A stretch of 58,820 bases of DNA, from contig DRME01000047.1 of assembly GCA_011375175.1 (NCBI GenBank), forward strand, positions 1-58,820, given 5' to 3'. The DNA is from Deltaproteobacteria bacterium. Lineage in GTDB: Bacteria; Desulfobacterota; GWC2-55-46; DRME01. The first letter of the stretch is position 1, and every line of letters starts with the position of its first letter. Below are positions 32,323 to 40,736 of this stretch, piece by piece. Under the pieces are notes generated by a model. It made no database searches. It was not told where the DNA came from and worked only from the letters and a program-made list of their open reading frames with translations. The position numbers were made by a program, and so were the translations under genes.

Positions 32323-33300
32323 ATGGGTGAGGAAGGCACAGAGGCGATGGGCGGGACCGGCGGCGTATCGGTCGTCATACCGGTCTACAACGAAGAGGAG
32401 AGCATACAGCCCCTCTACGAAGAGCTCACCGCCGTGCTTGCGACCCTGGGCAGGCCCTACGAGATCGTCTTCGTCGACGACGGCAGCCGCGATGCTTCGC
32501 TTGAGAGGCTCGAGGAGATACAGCGCCGCGACGGGCGCGTGGTGGTCGTCTCCCTGAGGCGCAACTTCGGGCAGACGGCGGCCATGGCCGCGGGCTTCGA
32601 GTACGCCAGGGGCGATATCATCGTCACCATGGACGCCGACCTCCAGAACGACCCGCGCGACATACCGGCGCTCCTTGAAAAGACGGACCGCTACGACGTG
32701 GTGAGCGGCTGGCGAAAACAGAGAAAGGACAGGTTCCTCACAAGGAGGCTGCCGTCTATTGCGGCCAACCGCCTCATATCCAAGGTGACGGGCGTAAAGC
32801 TCCACGACTACGGCTGCACGCTCAAGGCCTACCGAAGCGATGTGGTGAAGAACATCCGCCTCTACGGCGAGATGCACCGCTTCATCCCGGCCATCGCGAC
32901 CTGGTACGGCGCCACGGTGACCGAGGTGGAGACCAACCACCGGCCGCGGCGTTTCGGCTCGTCCAAGTACGGGCTGTCGAGGACCGTGCGCGTGCTGCTC
33001 GACCTGCTGACCGTAAAGTTCCTCCAGAGCTTTTCAACACGGCCCATCCACGCCTTCGGCCCCGCCGGGCTTGTCCTCGCCTCGGCCGGCACGGCCATAG
33101 GCGTATACCTGAGCTTTCTCAAGATATTCCGCCACGAGGACATCGGCACGCGGCCGCTTCTGCTGCTCGCCATACTGCTGCTCATCCTGGGGGTGCAGAT
33201 CATAGTGATGGGACTTCTCGGCGAAATGCTCGCCAGGACCTACCACGAGTCGCAGAATAAAAAGATATTCGTTGTGAGAAAGGTCCTGGGGAGAGGATGA
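32323..33300 (+). CDS. GT2 polyprenyl-phosphate glycosyltransferase (DPM1/ArnC-like)
   Basis: 325 residues. An N-terminal GT2 domain with VVIPVYNEEESI, the FVDDGSRD metal motif, DADLQNDP and RRFGSSKYG. Two C-terminal membrane helices follow (the AFGPAGLVLASAGTAIGVYLS and LLLLAILLLILGVQIIVMGLL regions). It probably loads a sugar onto undecaprenyl phosphate, the kind of donor used by the GT39-like protein encoded downstream. The start ATG at 32323 has AAAGGT before it. Its stop overlaps the next start (ATGA). Confidence 0.9.
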   Translation: MGEEGTEAMGGTGGVSVVIPVYNEEESIQPLYEELTAVLATLGRPYEIVFVDDGSRDASLERLEEIQRRDGRVVVVSLRRNFGQTAAMAAGFEYARGDIIVTMDADLQNDPRDIPALLEKTDRYDVVSGWRKQRKDRFLTRRLPSIAANRLISKVTGVKLHDYGCTLKAYRSDVVKNIRLYGEMHRFIPAIATWYGATVTEVETNHRPRRFGSSKYGLSRTVRVLLDLLTVKFLQSFSTRPIHAFGPAGLVLASAGTAIGVYLSFLKIFRHEDIGTRPLLLLAILLLILGVQIIVMGLLGEMLARTYHESQNKKIFVVRKVLGRG

Positions 33301-34253
33301 AGAAGGCGCTGACCACACTCGTCAAGGTGGCCGTGAGCGGCACCATCATGTTCTTTCTGCTGCGCTCCGTTGACACCGGGAAGTTCTGGGAGATGCTGCG
33401 GGCCACGAGCCCGGCGGCCATAGCCGCCTCGGCGCTCATATACACGGGACTCCAGTGCGTGACCACCTACAGGTGGTCCGTCATCCTCGGAAAAGACATG
33501 ACCGTACCGTACCCCAAACTCTTCTCCATATACTTCATCGGCATGTTCTTCAACAACTTCCTGCCCACGCTGGTGGGCGGCGACGTCATCAAGGGCTACT
33601 ACCTCTACAAGCTCACGGGCCGCGGCGGCCCGGCCCTGGCCTCCATATTCATGGACCGCTACTCGGGCTTCACGGCCCTCATGTTCATAACCTTTCTCGC
33701 CCTCTTTCCGGGCTATCCCCTCATCAAGGGGACCGGTCTCGCCCTCTTCTTCGCGCTCCTTCTCGGCGGCTACGTGCTCGTAAGCCTCGTGCTCTGGACA
33801 GACAGGCTCCACGGCCGGGCCATGTCCGTCCTCGCGCGCATCCGCTTCTACGGCATAAACGAGAAGATCGACAAGTTTTACAGGGTCCTCATGAGCTACA
33901 GGAGCGAACGCGCCATACTGGCCAAGGTCTTCGCCTTCTCGCTCATCGTGCAGGGCGGGGTGATCATCGGCTACTACGTGCTCGCAAGGGGCATGGGCAT
34001 GGAGGTGTCGCTGGCCCACTTCTTCCTCTACATACCGCTCACAACGGCGGCCTCCATGGTGCCCATATCGCTTGCGGGACTGGGCATAAGGGAAGGTGTC
34101 TTCGTCTTCCTCTTCACCAAGGCCGGGGCAAGCGTCGAGGAGGCCCTGGGACTCTCGCTTCTCTGGTTCGCCATCATGGTCGCCGTGAGCCTCATAGGCG
34201 GCATAGAGTATATTCGACTGGGCGCGGTAAAAGACGTAAAACTGGAAAACTGA
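33297..34253 (+). CDS. Flippase-like integral membrane protein (LPG synthase TM/UPF0104 family)
   Basis: 318 residues with about eight hydrophobic segments. Family features include NNFLPTLVGGDVIKGYYL, the SIFMDRYSGF block and the late segment VPISLAGLGIREGVFVFLF. Such proteins are found in glycolipid and lipid-transfer clusters and may flip polyprenyl-linked sugars; the exact role is unknown. Coupled to the GT2 gene by an ATGA overlap, suggesting that the two act together on one glycolipid. Confidence 0.88.
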   Translation: MKKALTTLVKVAVSGTIMFFLLRSVDTGKFWEMLRATSPAAIAASALIYTGLQCVTTYRWSVILGKDMTVPYPKLFSIYFIGMFFNNFLPTLVGGDVIKGYYLYKLTGRGGPALASIFMDRYSGFTALMFITFLALFPGYPLIKGTGLALFFALLLGGYVLVSLVLWTDRLHGRAMSVLARIRFYGINEKIDKFYRVLMSYRSERAILAKVFAFSLIVQGGVIIGYYVLARGMGMEVSLAHFFLYIPLTTAASMVPISLAGLGIREGVFVFLFTKAGASVEEALGLSLLWFAIMVAVSLIGGIEYIRLGAVKDVKLEN

Positions 34254-34261
34254 TCCCTCAC

Positions 34262-34437
34262 ATTGATTACCCTGGGGGAAACTTTCTGAAGAAAGTTTCC
34301 CCCAGACCCCCTTCAAAGACTTTCAATACGAGTTGGTTTCCCCCTGTTTTGCCTGGCGAAACAGGGGGAAACCAACTCGCATTAAAAGTTTTTGGAGGGA
34401 GTCTGAGGGAACCTTTTTTCAAAAAGGTTCCCTCATG
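34262..34437 (+). repeat. Dispersed palindromic element H1-C-H2 (E14)
   Basis: Perfect H1 (GGGGGAAACTTTC), C palindrome with arms GAGTTGGTTTCCCCC.../...AACCAACTC around TTTTGC-CTG-GCGAAA, perfect H2. The right terminus is missing: H2 runs directly into the leader of the Trm112-like gene. The left terminus is shortened to ATTGATTACC. It lies inside the LPS cluster. Confidence 0.9.
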
Positions 34438-34462
34438 GAAACGACGCAAGGAGGTGTTTTTG

Positions 34463-34639
34463 ATGGAGGTGAAGGAGGAGCTTCTGAAGATACTGGTCTG
34501 TCCCAGGTGCAAGGGCGAGGTGGTTTTGAGCGAAGGGGACGGCGGGCTCGTGTGTCGTGTCTGCTCGCTCGTCTATCCCGTTAAGGACGGCATACCGGTC
34601 ATGATCGAGGAGGAGGCGCGGCGTCTCGGCGGGGGCTGA
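34463..34639 (+). CDS. Trm112-family zinc-ribbon protein
   Basis: 58 residues. KILVCPRCKGEV, then VCRVCSLVYPVKDGIPVMI is the Trm112/YcaR signature; the two CxxC pairs may bind zinc. In bacteria these small proteins often lie in LPS or envelope clusters and may support partner methyltransferases or enzymes, but none is adjacent. A perfect AAGGAGG lies 8 bases before the ATG. Confidence 0.9.
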   Translation: MEVKEELLKILVCPRCKGEVVLSEGDGGLVCRVCSLVYPVKDGIPVMIEEEARRLGGG

Positions 34640-34682
34640 GGGGGTAGCGGCCGGGATGATTGCGCGGGGAGGGGACCGGGAG

Positions 34683-35441
34683 ATGGAGGGGCTTTCGGTT
34701 ACCATAATAACGCTCAACGAGGAGGAGGATATCGGCGCCTGTCTCGACAGCGTGGCCTGGGCCGACGAGGTGATAGTATCCGATTCGGGCAGCACGGACC
34801 GCACCGTCGAGATCTGCCGCGAGCGGGGCGCGCGCGTGTGGCGGGACCGCTGGCTCGGCTACGGCGCGCAGAAGAACCTCTGCCAGTCGAGGGCCTCCCA
34901 CCGCTGGATCCTCAACGTCGACGCCGACGAACGGGTGACCCCCGAGCTCAGGGAAGAGATAGCGGCCGTGCTCAGGGGCGACAGGGGCGGCTTCGACGGC
35001 TACTACATACCGCGCAGGAACTACTTCGGCCGCCGCTGGGTGCGCCGCTGCGGCTGGTATCCCGACCACACGCTGCGGCTCTACCGCAAGGACCGCGGCG
35101 CCTACGCCGAGGAGAACGCCCCCCACGAGTCGGTGGTCGTCGAGGGAAGGGCGGGATACCTCGACGGCGCCCTGGAGCACTACTCCTACAGCGACGTCTC
35201 CGACTACATCCGAAGGCTCGACCGCTACTCGACGGCCGCGGCCCGTGACCTCCACGGCCGCGGCAGAAGGGCGGGGCTTGTGGACCTCGCGCTCAGGCCG
35301 CCGCTCGCCTTCCTCAAGTCCTACGTGCTGCGCCTGGGCTTTCTCGAAGGGGCGCTGGGGCTCACGCTCGCAAGGCTCGCGGCCGCCTATACCCATGCCA
35401 AGTACGCAAAGCTGCTGGAGATGGAGAAGGGGGGGCTGTGA
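34683..35441 (+). CDS. GT2 LPS core glycosyltransferase (WaaE/KdtX-like)
   Basis: 252 residues from the ATG at 34683; an ATG at 34656 would add nine residues. VTIITLNEEEDIGACLDSV, the SDSGSTDRTVEI motif, NVDADERVT and HESVVVEG are typical of the WaaE/beta-1,4-glucosyltransferase group that decorates heptose I. The C-terminal third is hydrophobic and helical (PPLAFLKSYVLRLGFLEGALGL), probably membrane associated. The TGA overlaps the GTG of the next gene. Confidence 0.9.
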   Translation: MEGLSVTIITLNEEEDIGACLDSVAWADEVIVSDSGSTDRTVEICRERGARVWRDRWLGYGAQKNLCQSRASHRWILNVDADERVTPELREEIAAVLRGDRGGFDGYYIPRRNYFGRRWVRRCGWYPDHTLRLYRKDRGAYAEENAPHESVVVEGRAGYLDGALEHYSYSDVSDYIRRLDRYSTAAARDLHGRGRRAGLVDLALRPPLAFLKSYVLRLGFLEGALGLTLARLAAAYTHAKYAKLLEMEKGGL

Positions 35442-36652
35442 GGGAGAGGGAGGGCGCAAGGGGCGAGGCGGGCGGAAAGAGGCGGGCGCGGGAGGAGTTC
35501 GGCGGCGTAAGGGCCGTGCTGGTCATGAAGTTCCGCCACATAGGCGACGTGCTCCTCACGGTGCCCACGCTTCGGGCCCTGCGCGAGAACTTTCCCGGCG
35601 CCCGGATAAGCGTCCTCGTAAACGCCGGCACCGAGGCGGTGCTCGCTGGCAACCCCCTGATCGACGAGGTCCTGGTCTACGAGAGGTCCGTAAAGGAGAA
35701 GGGGCCCGTGGGGCGGCTGCGCGGCGAGCTGGGGCTGCTCGGCGAGCTTCGGCGCAGGCGCTTCGACATGGCCGTGGACCTCACCGGCGGTGATCGGCCG
35801 GCGCTTCTCGGCCTCCTCTGCGGCGCGCGCTACCGTCTCGGCGCCGACCCCCGGGGCGGAGGCTTCGCCGGAAAACGCTTCCTCTATACTCACCTGGCCC
35901 CCTACGCCGGAGCCATGACCCACACGGTGCTGCGCGACCTGTCGGTCGTGCGGAGCTTCGGCCTCTCCACGGCCGACCTCTCGGTCTCCATCCATCCCTC
36001 GAGGGCCGACGAAGAGGCCGTGGAGGGGCTTTTGAAGGAGGGGGGAGTGGCCCCGGACGAGCCCTTCGTCCACGTCCACCCCACGTCGCGCTGGTTCTTT
36101 AAGTGTTGGACAAACAAGGGGATGGCTGATATAATGGACAGACTTCAGCGCGCCGGAGTCAGGGCCGTCGTGACGGCGGCCCCTGACGCGACGGAACTCT
36201 CCATGGTGCGCTCCATAAAGGAGCAGATGGGGACGCGGCCCGTGGACCTCTCGGGCAGGCTCAGCCTCAGGCAGCTCGCCGGCTTAAGCAGGCGGGCCGT
36301 TGTTTTTTTCGGGGTCGACACGGCGCCCATGCACATGGCCGCGGCCGCGGGAACGCCGGTGGTGGCGCTCTTCGGTCCCAGCGGCGCTTTCGACTGGGGG
36401 CCCTGGGACGGCGGCAAGGCCTCGGAGCTCGCGGCTTCCCCGGGCGCGGCCTTTACCACGCCATACGGCTCAAGGAGCGGCAATCAAGGCTTCGGGCCCC
36501 ACAGGGTGGTGCAGAAGCCCTGGGAATGCGTGCCCTGCGGCCGGGAGGGCTGCGAGCGCAGCGGCCGAAGCGAGTGTCTCGAAGGACTGACCGCCGACGA
36601 GGTCTGGCCTGTGCTCGAAGAGAGGGTCGAGGCTGCGCTTAGACGGCTGTGA
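35438..36652 (+). CDS. GT9 heptosyltransferase (WaaQ-like, putative HepIII transferase)
   Basis: 404 residues. The N-terminus is extended by about 24 charged residues before VRAVLVMKFRHIGDVLLTVP, which is the WaaQ/HepIII style start. HVHPTSRWFFKCWTNKGMAD and FFGVDTAPMHMAAAAGTPVVALFGPSG... are donor-site blocks, and a late VPCGREGCERSGRSECL cluster is present. Translationally coupled (GTGA) to the GT2 gene. Acceptor is inferred from similarity only. Confidence 0.88.
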   Translation: MREREGARGEAGGKRRAREEFGGVRAVLVMKFRHIGDVLLTVPTLRALRENFPGARISVLVNAGTEAVLAGNPLIDEVLVYERSVKEKGPVGRLRGELGLLGELRRRRFDMAVDLTGGDRPALLGLLCGARYRLGADPRGGGFAGKRFLYTHLAPYAGAMTHTVLRDLSVVRSFGLSTADLSVSIHPSRADEEAVEGLLKEGGVAPDEPFVHVHPTSRWFFKCWTNKGMADIMDRLQRAGVRAVVTAAPDATELSMVRSIKEQMGTRPVDLSGRLSLRQLAGLSRRAVVFFGVDTAPMHMAAAAGTPVVALFGPSGAFDWGPWDGGKASELAASPGAAFTTPYGSRSGNQGFGPHRVVQKPWECVPCGREGCERSGRSECLEGLTADEVWPVLEERVEAALRRL

Positions 36653-36698
36653 GGGGAGGGCCGCCGCCGTACCGGCCGCGGCCCTTCGATATTCTCGG

Positions 36699-37838
36699 AT
36701 GGCCAAGCTGCACCACAGGCTCATAAGGCGCGTCTTCTCGGCCCTTGCGCGACGCGACGGACCGGCGCCGCCCTTCGACGCCAGGCGGGCAAGGCGGCTT
36801 CTCGTGGTGAACACCACGGCCGTCGGCGACACCCTCATCTCCACGCCGGCCCTGCGGGCCCTGAAAAAGGGTTTCGACGGCGCATCGCTCACGGTCCTTG
36901 CAAGCGCGGCGGCGGCGGCGGTGCTCGGCGCCAACCCCTACGTGGACTCCATCATAGTCCATCCGGGCCGGGTGAACCTCCGGTACCTGGCCGCTGTGCC
37001 GGGGCTCGTGCGCAGGCTCAGGCGCGGCCGCTTCGACCTCGTCGTCGTGCTCCACGGAAACGACCCCGACACCGGTCCCCTCGTCTATCTTACCGGCGCG
37101 CCATGGAGGCTGGGACCGGCGCAACAGGAGTTTTCCTTTCTCTACACCATGCACATGGGCGAAAAAGGAGCCCATGTGCACGAGGTGGACTGGCGGCTCG
37201 ACTCGCTGGGGGCCCTGGGTATCGCCCCGGACGGACGGGGCCTCGATCTCTTTCTCACGGCGGAGGACCGCGCAACGGCCCGCGCCTTCCTCGATGAGAG
37301 GGGCATCGCGCCGCGCCGCTTCGTGGCCGTCCACCCCTTCGGCACCAGGGCCAACAGGTGGTGGCCCGAAGAGCGGGTTGTGGAATTCTGTTCGCTCCTG
37401 GAGCCGGAGCTCGGCCTCGTTCCGGTCATAATAGGGGGCGAGGCCGAACGGTGCGCGGCGGAAAGGATGGCCGCCCGAAGCGGCGCGCACTGCGCGGCCG
37501 GACGGCTTCGGCTGAGGGCCTCGGCGGCGCTTCTCTCCGAGGCCGCGGCCCTCGTGACCACCGACAGCGGCCCCATGCACATGGCCCAGGCCGTGGGCAC
37601 CCCCACGGTGGCGCTCTTCGGCGCGGCCGGTGCGGAGCGCACGGGTCCCGTAAACCCGGACGACAGGATCGTGCGCCGCGACGAGCTGCCGTGCGTGCCC
37701 TGCCACCGCAAGGAATGCCGCATGGAGCGGCTGCTCTGCATGGAGGCCATCGGGGCCCGCGAGGTGATCGACACCCTGACGGCGCGGCTTCGGACCGCCT
37801 CCGGCGCCCGTGAAAGGGCCGGCAGGGGCGCGCCGTGA
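36699..37838 (+). CDS. GT9 heptosyltransferase-family protein
   Basis: 379 residues. RRLLVVNTTAVGDTLISTPAL near the N-terminus and TTDSGPMHMAQAVGTPTVALFG in the C-terminal domain define GT9. A conserved CVPCHRKECRMERLLCM segment follows. The first 30 residues are a basic, probably amphipathic extension. Specific acceptor unknown. Its stop overlaps the GTG of the GT4 gene downstream. Confidence 0.85.
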   Translation: MAKLHHRLIRRVFSALARRDGPAPPFDARRARRLLVVNTTAVGDTLISTPALRALKKGFDGASLTVLASAAAAAVLGANPYVDSIIVHPGRVNLRYLAAVPGLVRRLRRGRFDLVVVLHGNDPDTGPLVYLTGAPWRLGPAQQEFSFLYTMHMGEKGAHVHEVDWRLDSLGALGIAPDGRGLDLFLTAEDRATARAFLDERGIAPRRFVAVHPFGTRANRWWPEERVVEFCSLLEPELGLVPVIIGGEAERCAAERMAARSGAHCAAGRLRLRASAALLSEAAALVTTDSGPMHMAQAVGTPTVALFGAAGAERTGPVNPDDRIVRRDELPCVPCHRKECRMERLLCMEAIGAREVIDTLTARLRTASGARERAGRGAP

Positions 37839-39016
37839 GGATACTCGTGGCATCGAGCGACTTCCCGCTCCGTGACGGAGGAGTGGCCACCGTGGCCTTC
37901 GAGGTGGCCCGCGCCCTCGACGCACTGGGCCACGACGTGACCGTCCTCGCGCCGACACAGGAGCACGGCGACGGAGAGTTCGACGCCGCGCTGCCCTTCA
38001 GGGTGATAAGGACCCGCAACGTAAAGGACCACTACGCCAAGCTCCTCTACCAGCGCCTCGTCGTGAAGAGGCTCGCGGGCCGTGAACACTTCGACTGGGT
38101 GGCGGCCCAGACGTGGTACCCCTTCGGCGCGGCCGCCGCCGGGGTCATGGGGGGTATGGCGAAAAGACCGGTCCTCACGGTGACGGTCCACGGCAACGAG
38201 ATACTCAACCCCCGCTTCCGCAGCCCCTTCTGGCGCAGGCGGATGAAAAGGACCTTCGAGACCGCCGACGCCATCTTCTGCGTAAGCTCGGCCACGGCCC
38301 GAAAGCTCCATGAGGTCACAGATGGGCTCTGCCGCGTGGAGGAGAAGGTCCGCATCGTGGGCAACGGCGTGGATATCGAAACCTTCAAGCCTGCGCCGCC
38401 GAAAGAGGAACTCCTGCGCCGCTACGGCCTGGAAGGCAGGCCGGTGCTCCTCACCCTTGCAAGGCTCGTGGAGCGCAAGGGCCAGGACACGGTCATAAGG
38501 GCGCTGCCGGCGATCAAAAAGGCCGTTCCCGGCGTCAGGTACCTCATATGCGGCAAGGGCGACTACGAGGGGGAGCTCAAAAAACTCGCCGCCGAGACTG
38601 GGGTGGCCGGTGACGTCGTCTTTGCGGGCTTCGTTCCCAACGAGCAGCGTCCCGACCACTACAACCTCTGCGACGTCTACGTCATGGCGAGCCGCGAGAT
38701 CGAGCGCCGCGGCGACGTCGAGGGCTTCGGCATAACCTATCTCGAGGCCGGCGCCTGCGCAAAGCCGGTCGTGGCCGGCCGCTCGGGCGGCACGGCCGAC
38801 GCCGTCGTCGACGGCGAGACCGGACTGCTGGCGGACCCCGAGGACCCGGCAGACGTGGCCGACAAGTGCATAAGGCTGCTCGGGGACCGCGCGACCGCCC
38901 GGGCCATGGGCGGGAAGGCCAGGGAGACGGCGGCCGGGAGATACCGGTGGGCGGAGATATGTGAAACCATGGCCGCCGCGGCGGCGGAACACGCCGCCGG
39001 CCCGAGCAGACCGTGA
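37835..39016 (+). CDS. GT4 glycosyltransferase
   Basis: 393 residues of the GT-B fold. GGVATVAFEVARALDALGHDV at the N-terminus, the donor-site region VGNGVDIETFKP, LTLARLVERKGQDTVI, and the late E-x7-E segment in EGFGITYLEAGACAKPVVAG are typical GT4. It is likely to add an outer-core sugar; donor and acceptor cannot be read from the sequence. GTG start overlaps the upstream stop. Confidence 0.9.
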   Translation: MRILVASSDFPLRDGGVATVAFEVARALDALGHDVTVLAPTQEHGDGEFDAALPFRVIRTRNVKDHYAKLLYQRLVVKRLAGREHFDWVAAQTWYPFGAAAAGVMGGMAKRPVLTVTVHGNEILNPRFRSPFWRRRMKRTFETADAIFCVSSATARKLHEVTDGLCRVEEKVRIVGNGVDIETFKPAPPKEELLRRYGLEGRPVLLTLARLVERKGQDTVIRALPAIKKAVPGVRYLICGKGDYEGELKKLAAETGVAGDVVFAGFVPNEQRPDHYNLCDVYVMASREIERRGDVEGFGITYLEAGACAKPVVAGRSGGTADAVVDGETGLLADPEDPADVADKCIRLLGDRATARAMGGKARETAAGRYRWAEICETMAAAAAEHAAGPSRP

Positions 39017-39047
39017 TCTATTCGTCGCTCAAGCGATTCCTCAACGG

Positions 39048-40643
39048 ATGTCAAAAGACAAGATGGAAACCGGCATAGTCCGGCAGTGGCTGGACAGAAG
39101 CGGCCATGCCAGGATCATAGGCTTCATCCTCGCAGCCGCCGCCGTCATCAAGCTGCCCCTTCTCGCCCTCAACTGGGGACTGGTCGAAAAGGACGGGATC
39201 CATTACGTGGCCATAGCCAAGCGCTTTGCCGCAATGGATATCGTCGGCGCCCTCTCTCTGTCGGCCGAGTCGTACCTTCCCTTCTATCCTCTGCTCATCG
39301 CCCTCTTTCACGGACTGGGGGTGAGCTGGGCGACGTCGGCCATCATGGTCTCTTTCGTATGCGGCGTGCTCGCCGTCGTCCCCTTCTACTTTCTTGTAAA
39401 CAGGCTCTTCGATGTGAAGTTCGCAGCCGTCGCCTCCCTCTTCTTTGCCATGTCGCCGGAGATCAACTTCGTGTCAACGGCCATAGGGAGCGACAGCGCC
39501 TTCCTGCTGCTCTTTGTCCTGGCCGTCTGGGTCCTGTGGCTCGCCCACGAAAAGGGCAGCCTCTGGTATCTCGTGGGGTTCGCCGTCGCCGCGCTCCTTG
39601 CCGCCTCTACGAGAAACGCGGGCATCGTCCTCTTTCCCCTCTGCCTCTTCTGGGTGTACCGTTCGTACAGGCACGACAGGAAAAAACTCGTAACCTTCAT
39701 CGCCATAGCCGGGGGACTGGCGGCCGTTACGGTGGCGCTGCTTCAACTGTACAGCTCGTACACCGGACGCCTGCCGCTCAAGGTGCTCAACGTGCTCGAC
39801 GTGCTGGGCGACCTCTCCTTCGTAAAGGGAGGCGTGGTGGTCGAGGAGCTCAAGCTCGCCGAAGACAAGATATACGGCGGCAGGTATTACGACTTCTTCG
39901 AGATGGCCACCCACTACATACATGTCATATACCTCATCGGGACGCTGGAGATGCTCATCAAGGCGTGCGGATACGCCATATCCCCTTTCGTGGCCGCAGG
40001 GCTCTTTGCCGGGGAGCGGGCCGGCAAAGGCTGCGAGCGCTCCTACCTGCTCACCATAGCGGTGCTCTTCGTGCTCACCACCTATGTCTTCATGTTGAAG
40101 AACTACTTCGCCGAGACCCGCTATCTGCTGCCCGCGGCGCTGGCCCTCCTTCCCTTCGGCGGCCCCGGGTACCAGAGGGTCGAGGAGTACCTGAAAAAGA
40201 GGTTCTCTCTGAGCGAAGCCGCCATAGCCTCCATGGTGGCGCTCCTCGTGCTCGGCGCCGCGGTCTACAAAATCAACTCCAAGAGAAAGGACTACTCCAC
40301 ATACGGGAACCAGATCGAGGCGATAAGGTGGGTGAGGGAGAACGTCCAGGCCGCCGCGGCCATAGCCACAAACGCCCCGGCCATCCCCTTCAGCGCCGAA
40401 AGGTCCTATGTGAAGGTGGACTGTTCCGACCTCGATGAGTGCATGGAGGAGGCCGCCGGCAAAGGCACCCGCATCGACTACTTCATATACAAGACGCCTG
40501 AAGGTGAAAAGCTTGCGGCAACACCGTCCTATGCGGTAAGGAAGGTCTTTCTCCGGGGGCGCTCCGAGATATACGTCCTCGAGGTCGCCGCACAAGGGGC
40601 GACCTCGCGGCAGGGAAGCTCCGATCAAGGAAGCTCTGATTAA
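39048..40643 (+). CDS. GT39/PMT-like membrane glycosyltransferase
   Basis: 531 residues from the ATG at 39048. About ten hydrophobic segments and a first periplasmic loop containing KDGIHYVAIAKRF, followed by the SYLPFYPLLIALFHGLG motif, as in ArnT/PMT-type enzymes that use polyprenyl-phosphate sugars in the periplasm. A soluble C-terminal part follows (ALRWVREN-like segment EAIRWVRENVQ). The last residues, QGSSDQGSSD, are encoded by two tandem repeat termini, the first having lost its stop (GATTAA changed to GATCAA), so the true C-terminus has been extended. No clear ribosome site precedes the ATG. Confidence 0.85.
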   Translation: MSKDKMETGIVRQWLDRSGHARIIGFILAAAAVIKLPLLALNWGLVEKDGIHYVAIAKRFAAMDIVGALSLSAESYLPFYPLLIALFHGLGVSWATSAIMVSFVCGVLAVVPFYFLVNRLFDVKFAAVASLFFAMSPEINFVSTAIGSDSAFLLLFVLAVWVLWLAHEKGSLWYLVGFAVAALLAASTRNAGIVLFPLCLFWVYRSYRHDRKKLVTFIAIAGGLAAVTVALLQLYSSYTGRLPLKVLNVLDVLGDLSFVKGGVVVEELKLAEDKIYGGRYYDFFEMATHYIHVIYLIGTLEMLIKACGYAISPFVAAGLFAGERAGKGCERSYLLTIAVLFVLTTYVFMLKNYFAETRYLLPAALALLPFGGPGYQRVEEYLKKRFSLSEAAIASMVALLVLGAAVYKINSKRKDYSTYGNQIEAIRWVRENVQAAAAIATNAPAIPFSAERSYVKVDCSDLDECMEEAAGKGTRIDYFIYKTPEGEKLAATPSYAVRKVFLRGRSEIYVLEVAAQGATSRQGSSDQGSSD

Positions 40644-40715
40644 TCATCCTGGGGGAAACGCGGGCCTGTGGCCCTTCTTCAGAAAGTTTCCCCCAGGCGC
40701 AGTAAATCAGGGCTC
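40629..40715 (+). repeat. Minimal palindromic element, termini + H1 only (E15)
   Basis: 87 bases: GGAAGCTCTGATTAATCATCC, H1 with a GGGCCTGTGGCCC insert, GCGCAGTAAATCAGGGCTC. It shows that the two termini plus H1 form a self-contained unit. A second terminus (GGAAGCTCCGATCAA) lies just before it at 40617. It provides the stop of the GT39-like gene. Confidence 0.88.
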
Positions 40716-40736
40716 AGGCATTGTGGAAGGCGGCCA

